Part shown: piece by piece, positions 48,201 through 57,487 of the stretch | How the letters are laid out: every line of letters begins with the position of its first letter | Numbering within the stretch: position 1 is the first letter of the stretch | Source of the DNA: Bacteroidota bacterium | GTDB taxonomy: Bacteria > Bacteroidota > Bacteroidia > Chitinophagales > Chitinophagaceae | Assembly (NCBI GenBank): GCA_016706595.1 | Contig: JADJJH010000001.1 | Location: 62,001 to 126,000 of the forward strand | Direction: 5' to 3' | Length of the DNA stretch: 64,000 nt | The notes under the pieces: generated by a model | The model's database searches: none | Told to the model about the DNA's origin: nothing | Seen by the model: the letters and a program-made list of their open reading frames with translations, nothing else | Position numbers and translations under genes: made by a program

Positions 48201-49035
48201 ATATTTTCAAGGTTCTATAGATGAAATTCGTTTTTGGAATAGAGCCTTATGTGTGGCCGAAATTCAAAATAATAAGAACTGCGAAATTGCCACAACAGGT
48301 AATGGATTAATTGCTAATTATCATTTCAATCATGGCGCCGCTTCTCTAAATAATGCGGGCATTACAAGTTTGGTTGACGCTACAGGAAATGGTAATACAG
48401 GTACGCTAAATAATTTTGCCTTAACCGGTGCAACATCAAATTGGATTTCTCCGGGTGGTGTAAGTAGTGGTGTAAATTGTGCAGCTTATACTACTCCTGA
48501 AATAAATGTACAAGGCAATTCAGTTACAATAATTGATGGCGATGCAACGCCTGATTTAACTGACCATACCGATTTTGGAACTGTTACAGTTGGGAATAAT
48601 TTAATAAGAACTTTTACGATTCAAAATCTTGGAACTGCTGATTTAGATATTTCAAGTATGAGCAGCAATAATAGTGTATTTGCATTGAGTGCATTGTCGC
48701 CTGCTAGTCCAATAGCATCTGGTAATTCAGCAACATTTAACGTTACCTTTACGCCTATTGCAGGAGGTATTCAAAATTCTACAATCACTATTAATAATAA
48801 TGATTGTGATGAAGCGGTTTATAGTTTTGAAGTAAGTGGCGTAGGATGTATTGCACCTACGGCTAATATCACGTGTACTAACTTAATTTGTCCTGGTGCA
48901 CAAACTACCTTAAACTCAAATGCCACCCTGGCACGGGTACTATTGTTTCGTACCAATGGATGCGAAATGGAAATATTATTTCGGGAGCCAACGATGCAAC
49001 GTATAATGCAAGTCTTGCCGGTGACTATTCTGTAG
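45244..49035 (+). CDS. G3 segment 1: beta-helix, choice-of-anchor D, LamG
   Basis: After the signal peptide comes a right-handed parallel beta-helix (45350-46580; repeated NNTITN-, NNRIIN- and NNYISN-type turns). Then follow a choice-of-anchor D domain (46600-46960; EINVQG, DGDATP, FTIQNTGT, ITINNDDCNE), a low-complexity beta-strand region (46965-47780), a LamG (47790-48440) and a second choice-of-anchor D (48495-48850). An Ig-like domain begins at GCIAPTANITC. The true frame leaves this ORF at about 48926; the last 35 residues (after LNSNAT) are out of frame. Confidence 0.8.
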   Translation: MKHFLQTNKKNNMKKVIQLLFICIFISFNSLGVARWVNNQGATRPATVIINFAAVATAPTTYTTIQSAIDAAVYGDFVYITNGEYRNPNEFTSTNCSLFGTAQDMGLYLHLNYKQNITITSETGDCCGSSARLVGYGFDFHAGNYITIQGLKIDSVRVNAFWNSNCCTHQPTSNVTIQNNYISNTRGHGIKTDGLEDYVRTSWNISNNYFENIGFYNGNGNCLTPAAVSAMWLSNPNQFTIQNNRIINTKWAGILCDGFTTVTIASNRVDNTIDAGIQIGVPSTSPFYNPGGANINNNTITNANTGHTLFTGAITLYPNNLSSISITNNDISTSFNGIAAGIAGWQNSLDTKNINNNNIYNLSPGSYGVTHILQTGPGGTGCTCNVPDNLNLYNLTNNYWGAATGPTYPTNPGGTGVALRKETVPQGGVIYSLNDFGFTPFLTSPATVYSINSTEINVQGYATSIADGDATPSFADSTNFGNAIVGGSETRIFTIQNTGTVTLGVSSITSSNALFTVSALSSPSPITPGNSASFNVTFSPTSAGLQSSTITINNDDCNEGVYNFDIQGTGTYTYTYSGSGDWTTAANWSPSYPGLTVGAGYTALSNSPSVIAIPAATTIDINGLIQMYAINNFGTLNLNAGSTNNISAMSNFGPINVVNGTTFNIPVGAYNDNSGSIVNSGLAINTGTVTNNGLITNNSGAIFTNNGMIAASGGGVFANNGTYKGIGAYNGALFSNPSGGIVAPGASPGCQTFGAGWTNLGTLSVEVNGLTACTDYDKLNVTGTATLNGILDLTISYTPLTSVTLTIIDADILSGTFTGGVTGLSSGWSVNYNTVDGNVELMFTPGAGAALHFDGTDDFVNINNLSATTNSNYTIEGWFKTSLTGAVQDIVSAHTLTNLSVLVVEVQLDGRLRFLHRVPAGGIGGTDIYSLSAVNDGNWHHFAAVHGADEMKLYIDGSLQAQSYSPVVLSPETINVLLGKLHDNSRYFQGSIDEIRFWNRALCVAEIQNNKNCEIATTGNGLIANYHFNHGAASLNNAGITSLVDATGNGNTGTLNNFALTGATSNWISPGGVSSGVNCAAYTTPEINVQGNSVTIIDGDATPDLTDHTDFGTVTVGNNLIRTFTIQNLGTADLDISSMSSNNSVFALSALSPASPIASGNSATFNVTFTPIAGGIQNSTITINNNDCDEAVYSFEVSGVGCIAPTANITCTNLICPGAQTTLNSNATLARVLLFRTNGCEMEILFREPTMQRIMQVLPVTIL

Positions 49036-52000
49036 TGGTAACCAATAGTGGTGGATGTTCAATTACATCTTCACCTGATTACACAGTATCATTAAAACCA
49101 TTACCAATTTTAGTATGTTCTAGTTTGCCTGTAATTCCACCTTCAGTAAACAATGGAAGTGTAAGTGTCGCCGCAAGTGGAGGAAATGGTAGCTTCACCT
49201 ATTTATGGAGTCCAGGTGGACAAACCACTGCAACAGTCAATGGTTTAGGAGTAGGGACTTATACTGTAACCGTAACCTCTGATGGCTGTGAATCAACTTG
49301 TACAACTATAGTTCGTGAACTTAACTATACCATTACTACCACAGGCAATGTAATAACCATTACAGATTTGAGTACTAATAGTGATGTACTTAATGTAACA
49401 CAAGATGTAAGTAATATTCGATTTGCAGTTACGCCCAATACAAGATGGTATTCAATTAATGGTGGTACGGCAATTCAATTTACTACTTTACCTTCGTTAT
49501 CGTTGGTAGGTATAAGCGAAATTGTTGTAAATGCCCAAGGTGGCAATGATCAAAATATTGTTGGGGCTTTTACCATTAATCTTCCTAAACTAACAATTAA
49601 TGGTGGGACAGGAAATGATGTTATTACTTTTTTAGGTGATATCAACTTTGCCAGTAATAGAAGTTTGGATATTGATTTGCAAAATGACGCCATTAATCCG
49701 GGTGAAGATTATGTAGTAATGAATACAAATACCAACCTTAATTTGTTTGGAACGGGTTCGGCAACTATTAAGGCTAGTAAGAATATTGTATTTAATAGCG
49801 GATCAAGTATTATTTCACAAAATGGCAATATTATTATTGAAGGAAACCAACAAGCCATTCCAACAGTTGGTTCAGCGGCATTCTCGGGAATTACCACCTC
49901 TGGAAGTATAATAGAATGCACAGGTACCGGTAATATTGAATTGAAAGGTAAAGGAGGTGCAAATGCGGCTACCACTTATAATGATGGTATTCAATTACAG
50001 AATACATCACGCGTTGAAACGAATACTGGAAATATTGTTATAGATGGACAAGGTGGTCAAACGCCAAACAATAGTGCTACTGGTAATTACGGTCTTTTTT
50101 TTCAAACGAATGTATCTATATTAACAGGTGGTGGTAATATTTCACTTTCCGGAACTGGAGGAGGGGCAGGCACCTCAATAAACAATTATGGCATAGGGGC
50201 TGGATCTACATATACGATTTCAGCAACAGGCAATGGTAATATTACACTGAATGGAACAGGAGGCGGTGCCGCTAGTGGATCAAATAATTTAGGAGTGTGG
50301 TTAAATCCGGGATCTATCACAACGGTGAATGGAAGTATTACAATTACTGGAGTTGAAGGCCTTGGTGCGTTTGGTTACGGAATTAGTATACCGGATGCGA
50401 CGCAAATAAGTACATTGCCAAATGGAGGTGATATTTCTTTGATTTCGAATTCTCAACTGATTTCTGGAACATGTAATATCAATACCAATTCTTCTAAAAG
50501 TGTTACCCTTCGCCCTTATACCAATAATACTGCCATTAATTTAGGATCTACTAGTAACACAATTGGTGGTCCCTTATCCTTAAGTGATGCCGAATTAGAT
50601 AGGGTGAGTTGTGGGACCTTAAAAATAGGGAATTCGAACTCAGGTGCAATAACGGTTAGTAGTATTATTGCTCGACCTGTTTCAACGCATGTTGAATTAC
50701 ATAGTAGTGGCGATATATTAATTAGTGGTGGCGAAATAACAACGCTTGGTGGAAATTTATTATTGAATGGTGGAAATGCTCCGGCAGCAGTAAAACCAAC
50801 CTACAGCGGTAGTGATGCACTTTTAACTTCGGGTACATTATCCTTTGGAACCGATTTGGCAATTGTGATCAATGGACTAACTGCAAATACGCAATACACA
50901 CAATTGCTATTTACCGGAAATATTAATTTAACAGGTGTTAATTTAGTTTTGTCAGGAACCTATGTTGTCGACCCTTGTGCAGCATTGCCAAGTTTTATTA
51001 TCGTATCAAACCCATCCTCAGGAACTACAACGGGTACATTTGTTGGACTTCCTGAAGGTGCCATTATCTCAAACTTTTTAGGATCTTCGCACAATGCTAA
51101 AATTACTTATGTAGGAGGTTCTGGAAATGATATTGTTATTACTGTGATAAAACCGGAAATTGAACTTCAAGGAAATTCAATCACTATAGCAGATGGAGAT
51201 GCCACTCCGGATCTTAACGATCATACCGACTTCGGCAATGTACCTGTTTCGTTAGTACGAACGTATACGATTCAAAATACCGGTAATGATGCTTTAACTG
51301 TTTCATCAATAAATGTTACCGGTGGAGATGCAGCGATGTTTACTGTTGGTAGTCTTACTCCGGCTTCTCCAATACCGTTAGGTAACTCAGCAACATTTAC
51401 AATAACATTTGTACCAACTTCCTTAGGTCTCAAAACAACAACATTGCAGATCGCAAATAATGATTGTAATGAAGCAGTTTATAATTTTACTATTCAAGGT
51501 ACAGGTTCTTGCATAGCACCAACTATCACTTGTCCGGCTAATCAATTAGCAAATACAACATCTACTACTTGCGATGCGGTAGTAACTTATTCATCATCGC
51601 CAATAGTTAGCGGAACACCTACACCAACCTTAAGTTATTCGTTTAGTGGTGCAACTACAGGAAGCGGTTCTGGTGATGGCAGTGGAAGTACATTTAATAA
51701 AGGAACTACAACGGTAACATTAACAGCAACGAATGCATGTGGTAATCCAAGTTGTTCGTTTGATGTGGTAGTGAGTGATATAACTGCGCCAAGTATTGCT
51801 TGTTCAGGTCCTGTTACGATTAATAATACACCGGGTCTTTGTTCAGGTACAACTATACTTACTCCACCAACGGCTTCAGATAATTGCACTTCTAGTGGAA
51901 ATGCTATAGATTTAGATGGAGTAAACGATTACATCTCAACTAACTATGTACTTTCAGGATCTTATACTAAGGAATTATGGATTTATGTCAGAGATATTAC

Positions 52001-52448
52001 AAATAATGCAAATAATTTTATTACTTCAGGAGGAAGTACAATATCAACACCGAATTATTATGGAGGCTTTTTAGGTGCTGGAAATGGTTCTCCGTGGAAT
52101 ACAGTTAGCGACAATGTGCCTATTGCATTGAATACTTGGATACATGTGGCTGTTAGCTATGACGCAACGAGTCAAGAAATGAACTTGTATAAAAATGGTA
52201 ACTTGGTTAGCACGGCTTCAAGTGTACCACCACCACCCGCTGATATTGTTCAAATTGGTGCATGGTATGGAGTGTATTTTACGAATGGGAAATTAGATGA
52301 GGTTAGAGTATGGAATGTAGCACGCACACAAGCCGAGATTCAAGCTAATATGAATATAGAATTAAATGCACAACCCGGACTTATGCTTAGCTATCATTTT
52401 GATCAAGGTATACCTAATGGTACAAATACAGGTATTAATTTGCGGTAG
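48888..52448 (+). CDS. G3 segment 2: Ig/SprB-like, beta-strand region, HYR with LamG
   Basis: The genuine frame starts at about 48928 with PGTGTIVSYQWMRNG, the continuation of the Ig-like domain; the TTG at 48888 is not a real start. A SprB-like repeat (GNGSFTYLWSPGGQTT, GTYTVTVTSDGCE) is followed by a long beta-strand-rich region (49320-51140) with GNGNITLNGTGGG-type repeats. A third choice-of-anchor D domain (51150-51505) leads to HYR domains. The last one holds a LamG (from about 51895) which is cut by the TAG at 52446 near its C-terminal end. Confidence 0.75.
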   Translation: MSWCTNYLKLKCHPGTGTIVSYQWMRNGNIISGANDATYNASLAGDYSVVVTNSGGCSITSSPDYTVSLKPLPILVCSSLPVIPPSVNNGSVSVAASGGNGSFTYLWSPGGQTTATVNGLGVGTYTVTVTSDGCESTCTTIVRELNYTITTTGNVITITDLSTNSDVLNVTQDVSNIRFAVTPNTRWYSINGGTAIQFTTLPSLSLVGISEIVVNAQGGNDQNIVGAFTINLPKLTINGGTGNDVITFLGDINFASNRSLDIDLQNDAINPGEDYVVMNTNTNLNLFGTGSATIKASKNIVFNSGSSIISQNGNIIIEGNQQAIPTVGSAAFSGITTSGSIIECTGTGNIELKGKGGANAATTYNDGIQLQNTSRVETNTGNIVIDGQGGQTPNNSATGNYGLFFQTNVSILTGGGNISLSGTGGGAGTSINNYGIGAGSTYTISATGNGNITLNGTGGGAASGSNNLGVWLNPGSITTVNGSITITGVEGLGAFGYGISIPDATQISTLPNGGDISLISNSQLISGTCNINTNSSKSVTLRPYTNNTAINLGSTSNTIGGPLSLSDAELDRVSCGTLKIGNSNSGAITVSSIIARPVSTHVELHSSGDILISGGEITTLGGNLLLNGGNAPAAVKPTYSGSDALLTSGTLSFGTDLAIVINGLTANTQYTQLLFTGNINLTGVNLVLSGTYVVDPCAALPSFIIVSNPSSGTTTGTFVGLPEGAIISNFLGSSHNAKITYVGGSGNDIVITVIKPEIELQGNSITIADGDATPDLNDHTDFGNVPVSLVRTYTIQNTGNDALTVSSINVTGGDAAMFTVGSLTPASPIPLGNSATFTITFVPTSLGLKTTTLQIANNDCNEAVYNFTIQGTGSCIAPTITCPANQLANTTSTTCDAVVTYSSSPIVSGTPTPTLSYSFSGATTGSGSGDGSGSTFNKGTTTVTLTATNACGNPSCSFDVVVSDITAPSIACSGPVTINNTPGLCSGTTILTPPTASDNCTSSGNAIDLDGVNDYISTNYVLSGSYTKELWIYVRDITNNANNFITSGGSTISTPNYYGGFLGAGNGSPWNTVSDNVPIALNTWIHVAVSYDATSQEMNLYKNGNLVSTASSVPPPPADIVQIGAWYGVYFTNGKLDEVRVWNVARTQAEIQANMNIELNAQPGLMLSYHFDQGIPNGTNTGINLR

Positions 52449-55400
52449 ATGAGATGGTTCTGTAATACCGGTGTACTTAATAATTTTGCCTTAACGGGTA
52501 CTATTTCTAATTGGGTGGGTGGAAATGCTTCATTCGCTCCAATAGTAACGAATAATGCACCTTCAACTTATCCTGTGGGCAGCACAACTGTAACTTGGAC
52601 AGCCACCGACGCAGCCGGGAATACAGCAACTTGTACGCAAAGTATTAATGTAATGGATGCAGAATCCCCTACATTTAATCTTCCACCTGTACCGGTTAGT
52701 ATAATCAATTCCGATTTTGAAATTTTAAATAAAGCTGGTAGTTCATTAATAACCGGAACCTTCGGACCAAGTCAACAATGCATTGGTACATCCAATTTGG
52801 GTTTGCTTGGATCTACCATCACTTTCAGTGATGCAAGTGTTGGATCGACATTTGATTTGCCGGGGTGGCAGTTTAATACACCAACGGGAATCGGAATTGC
52901 AAATGAGGATAATAATTTCAATATTCCTCATAATCATATTGCTTGGTTTAATGGAAACATCTTTGGAGGCGGTACAGGTGAGCACCTAATGTATCAAGAT
53001 TTAGGCGAATCGCTTGAACAAGCTAGTATTTATACTTTGAGTTGTGATTTTGGATGGCGTAATGATAATGGTTTGCCAAGTAATCCGCCAGTGCTTCGAT
53101 TGTATGCCGGCGCAACCTTATTAACACCTATCATTACCAATACACCCGCTTTGGTTCAAGGACAATTTGTTACTCATAGTAATACTTATCAGATTCAGAA
53201 TCTTGGAATTTCAGGTCCTTTAAGAGTAGAGATTGGCTTAGGTGCCAATACTAATGGAATGCAGTTAAATGCTGATCATGTAAGCCTCCAAAAAATGTCT
53301 TCTCAAAATGTGGTGAGTAATATTACGCAATACAATGATTTGAATTCATGTGGTGCGATGGTTACTTGGACTCCACCTCCGGCGAATGATAATTGTGGTA
53401 TTGCTAGTAATGTAAGCACCTCTGCTCCTGGTTCAATTTTTCCAGTTGGGGTTACAACGGTTACTTATACTGCAACTGATATTCATGGGAATTCTTCAAC
53501 TTGCTCATTCACAATAACAGTCATCGACAATGAATTACCAAGTATTACTTGCCCTTCAAATATTTCGGTGAATAATGATCCAGGAAATTGCAGTGCTGTG
53601 GTAACTTATACAGCACCAGTTGGTACCGATAATTGCCCTGCTGCAACAACAGCACAAATAGCAGGTTTAGCAAGTGGAGCTACCTTCCCGATTGGAACAA
53701 CAACCAATACATTTAGAGTCACAGATGCAGCAGGTAATACCGCGACATGTTCATTCACAGTAACAGTTATTGATAACGAATTACCAAGTATCACTTGTCC
53801 TGCAAATATTTCGGTGAATAATGATCCAGGAAATTGCAGTGCCGTGGTAACTTATACAGCACCAGTTGGTACCGATAATTGCCTTGCTGCAACAACAGCA
53901 CAAATAGCAGGTTTAGCAAGTGGAGCAACTTTCCCGATTGGAACAACAACCAATACATTTAGAGTCACAGATGCAGCAGGTAATACAGCAACATGTTCAT
54001 TCACAGTAACAGTTATCGATAACGAATTGCCAAGTATCTCTTGTCCTTCAAATATTACACAAAGTAATGACAATGGCTTATGCAGTGCAGTGGTAACTTA
54101 CACAGCTCCTGTCGGCACCGATAATTGCCCTGGTTCAACAACCATTCAAACATCGGGTTTAGCAAGTGGTTCAGCTTTCCCTGTTGGTGTAACTACCAAT
54201 ACATTTAAAGTAACTGATGCGGCAGGCAATACAGCAACTTGCTCATTTACAGTAACTGTAAATGATACTCAAGCACCAACGATTGCTTGTCATACGAATG
54301 TTTCGGTAAATAATGATTTAGGTGCTTGCGGTGCGGTAGTTACTTTCTTACAATTAATAACATCTGAAAATTGTTCTTATCATAATTATACCCTCACACA
54401 AAGTACATCACAAACTATTATAGGATCTGTGGTAAGATGTGGTTATAGTAGTCCTTCTGCGCACACTAACAATTCATATTATAGAGTTTTCAATTTGTCT
54501 GCTTTAGGAATCCCATCCTATCAAATAGACAGTATTAATGTGGCAATTAGTTCTGCAAATTCACCTTCAGGCTCTCAGCCAATGCAAGTGAAATTACATA
54601 CTTTAAGCGGGGCTTTTGTATTGGCAAATTTAACTTTATTGAATAGCCAAACGATTATGGTACCTAATATGGGGTCAGGAATGATAACGGTTCCTATTTC
54701 AGCATTGGTGCCTGCAAATTCAGTATTAGTTGTAGAGGTATTCACACCGAATGGGTTTGCAAATTCTAACAGTTTATGGCTTGGAAGGAGTGCTTCAGAA
54801 AATGCGCCAACCTACAAAACTGATGAATGTGGAAACATTGAACCTGCAACAACGGCTTCATTTGGCTTTCCAACTAGCAGACTTCTAATGAATGTATTTG
54901 GTCGACCACCTTATATACAAACTACCGGATTAGCTTCTGGAAGTTTATATCCTATTGGCACAACCACGAATACGTTTGTTACCACCGATGCAGCAGGTAA
55001 TACAGCAAGTTGTTCATTTACGGTAACGGTTACCGATAATGAATTACCAACAATTGCTTGTCCGGCAAATATTTCTGTAAGCAATGATCCAGGAAATTGC
55101 AGTGCTGTGGTAAGTTATACAGCACCAGTAGGCACTGATAATTGCCCTGGTTCAGCAACAGTACAAATAGCAGGTTTAGCAAGTGGAGCTACCTTCCCGA
55201 TAGGAACCACAACGAATACGTTTAAGGTAACTGATGCAAGTGGTAATACTGCAACGTGTAGTTTTATCGTAACGGTAAATGATACGGAACTACCTTCTAT
55301 CACATGTCCTGCAAACATCACGCAGAACAACGATGTAAATGTTTGTGGTGCGGTGGTAACCTATACTGCACCAACAGGCACCGATAATTGTCCTGGTTCA

Positions 55401-56522
55401 ACAACTGCTCAAACTTCAGGTTTACCGAGTGGTTCAACCTTCCCGGTTGGAACAACCACCAATACTTTTGTAGTAACAGATGCATCAAACAACACAGCAA
55501 GTTGCTCATTTACGGTAACGGTACTCGATACGCAAGCGCCTGTATTAAGTGCGCCAGCAAACCAAACATTGAATGTATTAACAACGATTTGTGCGGGTGA
55601 GTATGTGATACCTAATCCGATGAGCGAGAATTGTCCGGGTTCAACATGGGGCTTTATTTTATCAGGCGCTTCTATTGGAACGGTGAGTGGTATACCGGCG
55701 GGTAATAGCAGTTTAGTAGTTGTATTTAATAAAGGTCTTACCACAGTAACTTTAACAGGCATTGATGCTGCAGGTAATGCGGCAACACCGGTAAGCTTTA
55801 CAGTAACGGTACTTGATAATATCAATCCAACGATAGTATGTGTTGGCAATCAAACGCTCTCAGCTGCACAAGGATCATGTTCTCAAATGTATAGTGTTCC
55901 ATCACCAACGATGTCTGATAATTGTGTGGGCGCCTTGTATTGGAGCGCATCTTTCTCGGGCAATCCTGTAGGTAATCCAAGTAGTCTAAGTGGCTTAAGT
56001 AATGGAGCAAACTCAGCAAGCTTAAACTTTAATGTAGGTACAACCACAGTTACTTTAACGGCTACAGATTCAAGCGGTAATACCTCAACTTGTAGCTTTA
56101 CGGTAACGGTAAATGATACGCAAGCCCCAAGTATAAGTTGCCCTGCAAATATGAGCACAAACAACGATAATGGAGTTTGTGGTGCGGTAGTAAACTTTAC
56201 AGCACCTACGGGTACCGATAATTGTCCTGGCGCAAGCACAGCACAAACAGCAGGTTTGCCAAGCGGTTCAACCTTCCCGATAGGAACCACCACGAATACC
56301 TTCACGGTAACGGATGCGAGTGGTAATACAGCAACTTGTAGCTTTACAGTAACGGTGAACGATACCGAAGCACCAACGATAAGTTGCAATGCAAACATCA
56401 CCACATCAAACGATAATGGTGTATGTGGTGCAGCAGTAAGCTACACAGTAACTCAACTCATTCACAGTAACAGATGCATCAGGCAATACCGCAACATGCA
56501 GCTTTACGGTTACGGTAAATGA
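52449..56522 (+). CDS. G3 segment 3: HYR array with two inserted domains
   Basis: Same frame as segment 2. It opens with the end of the LamG (GVLNNFALTG) and the second half of its host HYR. An inserted jelly-roll-like domain (52660-53330) precedes the next HYR. Then HYR units follow at 246-bp spacing (TGC/TGT of the xCP motif at 53550, 53796, 54042, 54288). A second inserted domain (54355-54915; RVFNLSALGIPSYQIDSINV) sits inside one unit after SENC. More HYR units run to 56450, where the 83-bp deletion shifts the frame; residues after VSYTVT are out of frame. Confidence 0.75.
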   Translation: MRWFCNTGVLNNFALTGTISNWVGGNASFAPIVTNNAPSTYPVGSTTVTWTATDAAGNTATCTQSINVMDAESPTFNLPPVPVSIINSDFEILNKAGSSLITGTFGPSQQCIGTSNLGLLGSTITFSDASVGSTFDLPGWQFNTPTGIGIANEDNNFNIPHNHIAWFNGNIFGGGTGEHLMYQDLGESLEQASIYTLSCDFGWRNDNGLPSNPPVLRLYAGATLLTPIITNTPALVQGQFVTHSNTYQIQNLGISGPLRVEIGLGANTNGMQLNADHVSLQKMSSQNVVSNITQYNDLNSCGAMVTWTPPPANDNCGIASNVSTSAPGSIFPVGVTTVTYTATDIHGNSSTCSFTITVIDNELPSITCPSNISVNNDPGNCSAVVTYTAPVGTDNCPAATTAQIAGLASGATFPIGTTTNTFRVTDAAGNTATCSFTVTVIDNELPSITCPANISVNNDPGNCSAVVTYTAPVGTDNCLAATTAQIAGLASGATFPIGTTTNTFRVTDAAGNTATCSFTVTVIDNELPSISCPSNITQSNDNGLCSAVVTYTAPVGTDNCPGSTTIQTSGLASGSAFPVGVTTNTFKVTDAAGNTATCSFTVTVNDTQAPTIACHTNVSVNNDLGACGAVVTFLQLITSENCSYHNYTLTQSTSQTIIGSVVRCGYSSPSAHTNNSYYRVFNLSALGIPSYQIDSINVAISSANSPSGSQPMQVKLHTLSGAFVLANLTLLNSQTIMVPNMGSGMITVPISALVPANSVLVVEVFTPNGFANSNSLWLGRSASENAPTYKTDECGNIEPATTASFGFPTSRLLMNVFGRPPYIQTTGLASGSLYPIGTTTNTFVTTDAAGNTASCSFTVTVTDNELPTIACPANISVSNDPGNCSAVVSYTAPVGTDNCPGSATVQIAGLASGATFPIGTTTNTFKVTDASGNTATCSFIVTVNDTELPSITCPANITQNNDVNVCGAVVTYTAPTGTDNCPGSTTAQTSGLPSGSTFPVGTTTNTFVVTDASNNTASCSFTVTVLDTQAPVLSAPANQTLNVLTTICAGEYVIPNPMSENCPGSTWGFILSGASIGTVSGIPAGNSSLVVVFNKGLTTVTLTGIDAAGNAATPVSFTVTVLDNINPTIVCVGNQTLSAAQGSCSQMYSVPSPTMSDNCVGALYWSASFSGNPVGNPSSLSGLSNGANSASLNFNVGTTTVTLTATDSSGNTSTCSFTVTVNDTQAPSISCPANMSTNNDNGVCGAVVNFTAPTGTDNCPGASTAQTAGLPSGSTFPIGTTTNTFTVTDASGNTATCSFTVTVNDTEAPTISCNANITTSNDNGVCGAAVSYTVTQLIHSNRCIRQYRNMQLYGYGK

Positions 56523-56658
56523 TAGTGAAGCACCAACAATTACATGTAATGCAAACATCACTACCAATAATGATAATGGTGTATGTGGTGCAGCGGTAAG
56601 CTACACAGTAACAAGTACTGATAATTGTGCAGGACAAACAATTGCGCAAACTTCAGGT

Positions 56659-57240
56659 TTGCCAAGCGGTTCAGTCTTCCCTGTAGGAACCACTACCAAC
56701 TCATTCACGGTAACAGATGCATCAGGCAATACAGCAACGTGCAGCTTTACAGTAACGGTGAATGATAGTGAAGCACCAACAATTACATGTAATGCAAACA
56801 TCACTACCAATAATGATAATGGTGTATGTGGTGCAGCGGTAAGCTACACAGTAACAAGTACTGATAATTGTGCAGGACAAACAATCGCACAAACATCAGG
56901 ATTACCAAGCGGTTCAGTCTTCCCTGCAGGAACCACTACCAACTCATTCACGGTAACAGATGCATCAGGCAATACAGCAACATGTAGCTTTACAGTAACG
57001 GTGAATGATGCAGAAGCGCCAAGTATTACATGCAATACAAACATCACTACCAATAATGATAATGGAGTTTGTGGTGCAGCGGTAAGCTATACAGTAACAA
57101 GTACTGATAATTGTGCAGGACAAACCATTACACAAACATCAGGTTTACCAAGTGGTTCGATCTTCCCAATCGGAACTACAACAAATGCATTCACTGTAAC
57201 AGATGCAGTGGCAATACAGCAACGTGCAGCTTTACAGTAA
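56659..57240 (+). CDS. G3 segment 4: HYR units, 243-bp repeats
   Basis: The frame is open from about 56455; the start at 56659 is not real. It holds three nearly identical HYR units of 81 codons (ITCNANITTNNDNGVCGAAV, TSTDNCAGQTI, TNSFTVTDASGNTATC). Landmarks are spaced exactly 243 bp (56541, 56784, 57027). The frame is lost at 57207 where GCA AGT GGC has one A too few. Confidence 0.65.
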   Translation: MPSGSVFPVGTTTNSFTVTDASGNTATCSFTVTVNDSEAPTITCNANITTNNDNGVCGAAVSYTVTSTDNCAGQTIAQTSGLPSGSVFPAGTTTNSFTVTDASGNTATCSFTVTVNDAEAPSITCNTNITTNNDNGVCGAAVSYTVTSTDNCAGQTITQTSGLPSGSIFPIGTTTNAFTVTDAVAIQQRAALQ

Positions 57241-57485
57241 CGGTGAATGATGCAGAAGCGCCAAGTATTACATGCAACGCCAACATCACTACCAATAATG
57301 ATAATGGTGTATGTGGTGCAGCGGTAAGCTATACAGTAACAAGTACTGATAATTGCCCTGGACAAACAATTGCACAAACATCAGGTTTAGCAAGTGGTTC
57401 AACTTTCCCCGATAGGCACCACCACGAATATCTTTATGGTAACAGACGCATCCAGGCAATACAGCAACGTGCAGCTTTACAGTAA
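57211..57485 (+). CDS. G3 segment 5: short HYR fragment between frameshifts
   Basis: A remnant frame with SGNTATCSFTVTVNDAEAPS and one HYR up to GSTFP at about 57406. An extra C in CCCC (57407-57410) and another at about 57452 shift it twice. The spacing to the next unit is 245 bp, that is 243 plus the two inserted bases. It is not a separate gene. Confidence 0.6.
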
Positions 57486-57487
57486 CG

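Noticed and set aside
48920..48940. Programmed ribosomal frameshift at the first break of G3
   Set aside because: There is no canonical slippery heptamer, and further breaks in both directions plus a deletion downstream make a recoding scheme implausible.
52440..52470. Two separate genes divided at the TAG at 52446-52448
   Set aside because: The stop lies within a LamG domain whose beginning and end match one domain, and the frame is the same on both sides; local base losses explain it better.
55409..56404. Long open frames on the minus strand across the HYR array
   Set aside because: They follow from the biased codon use of the repeated HYR units and recur in every copy; they have no signal or domain.
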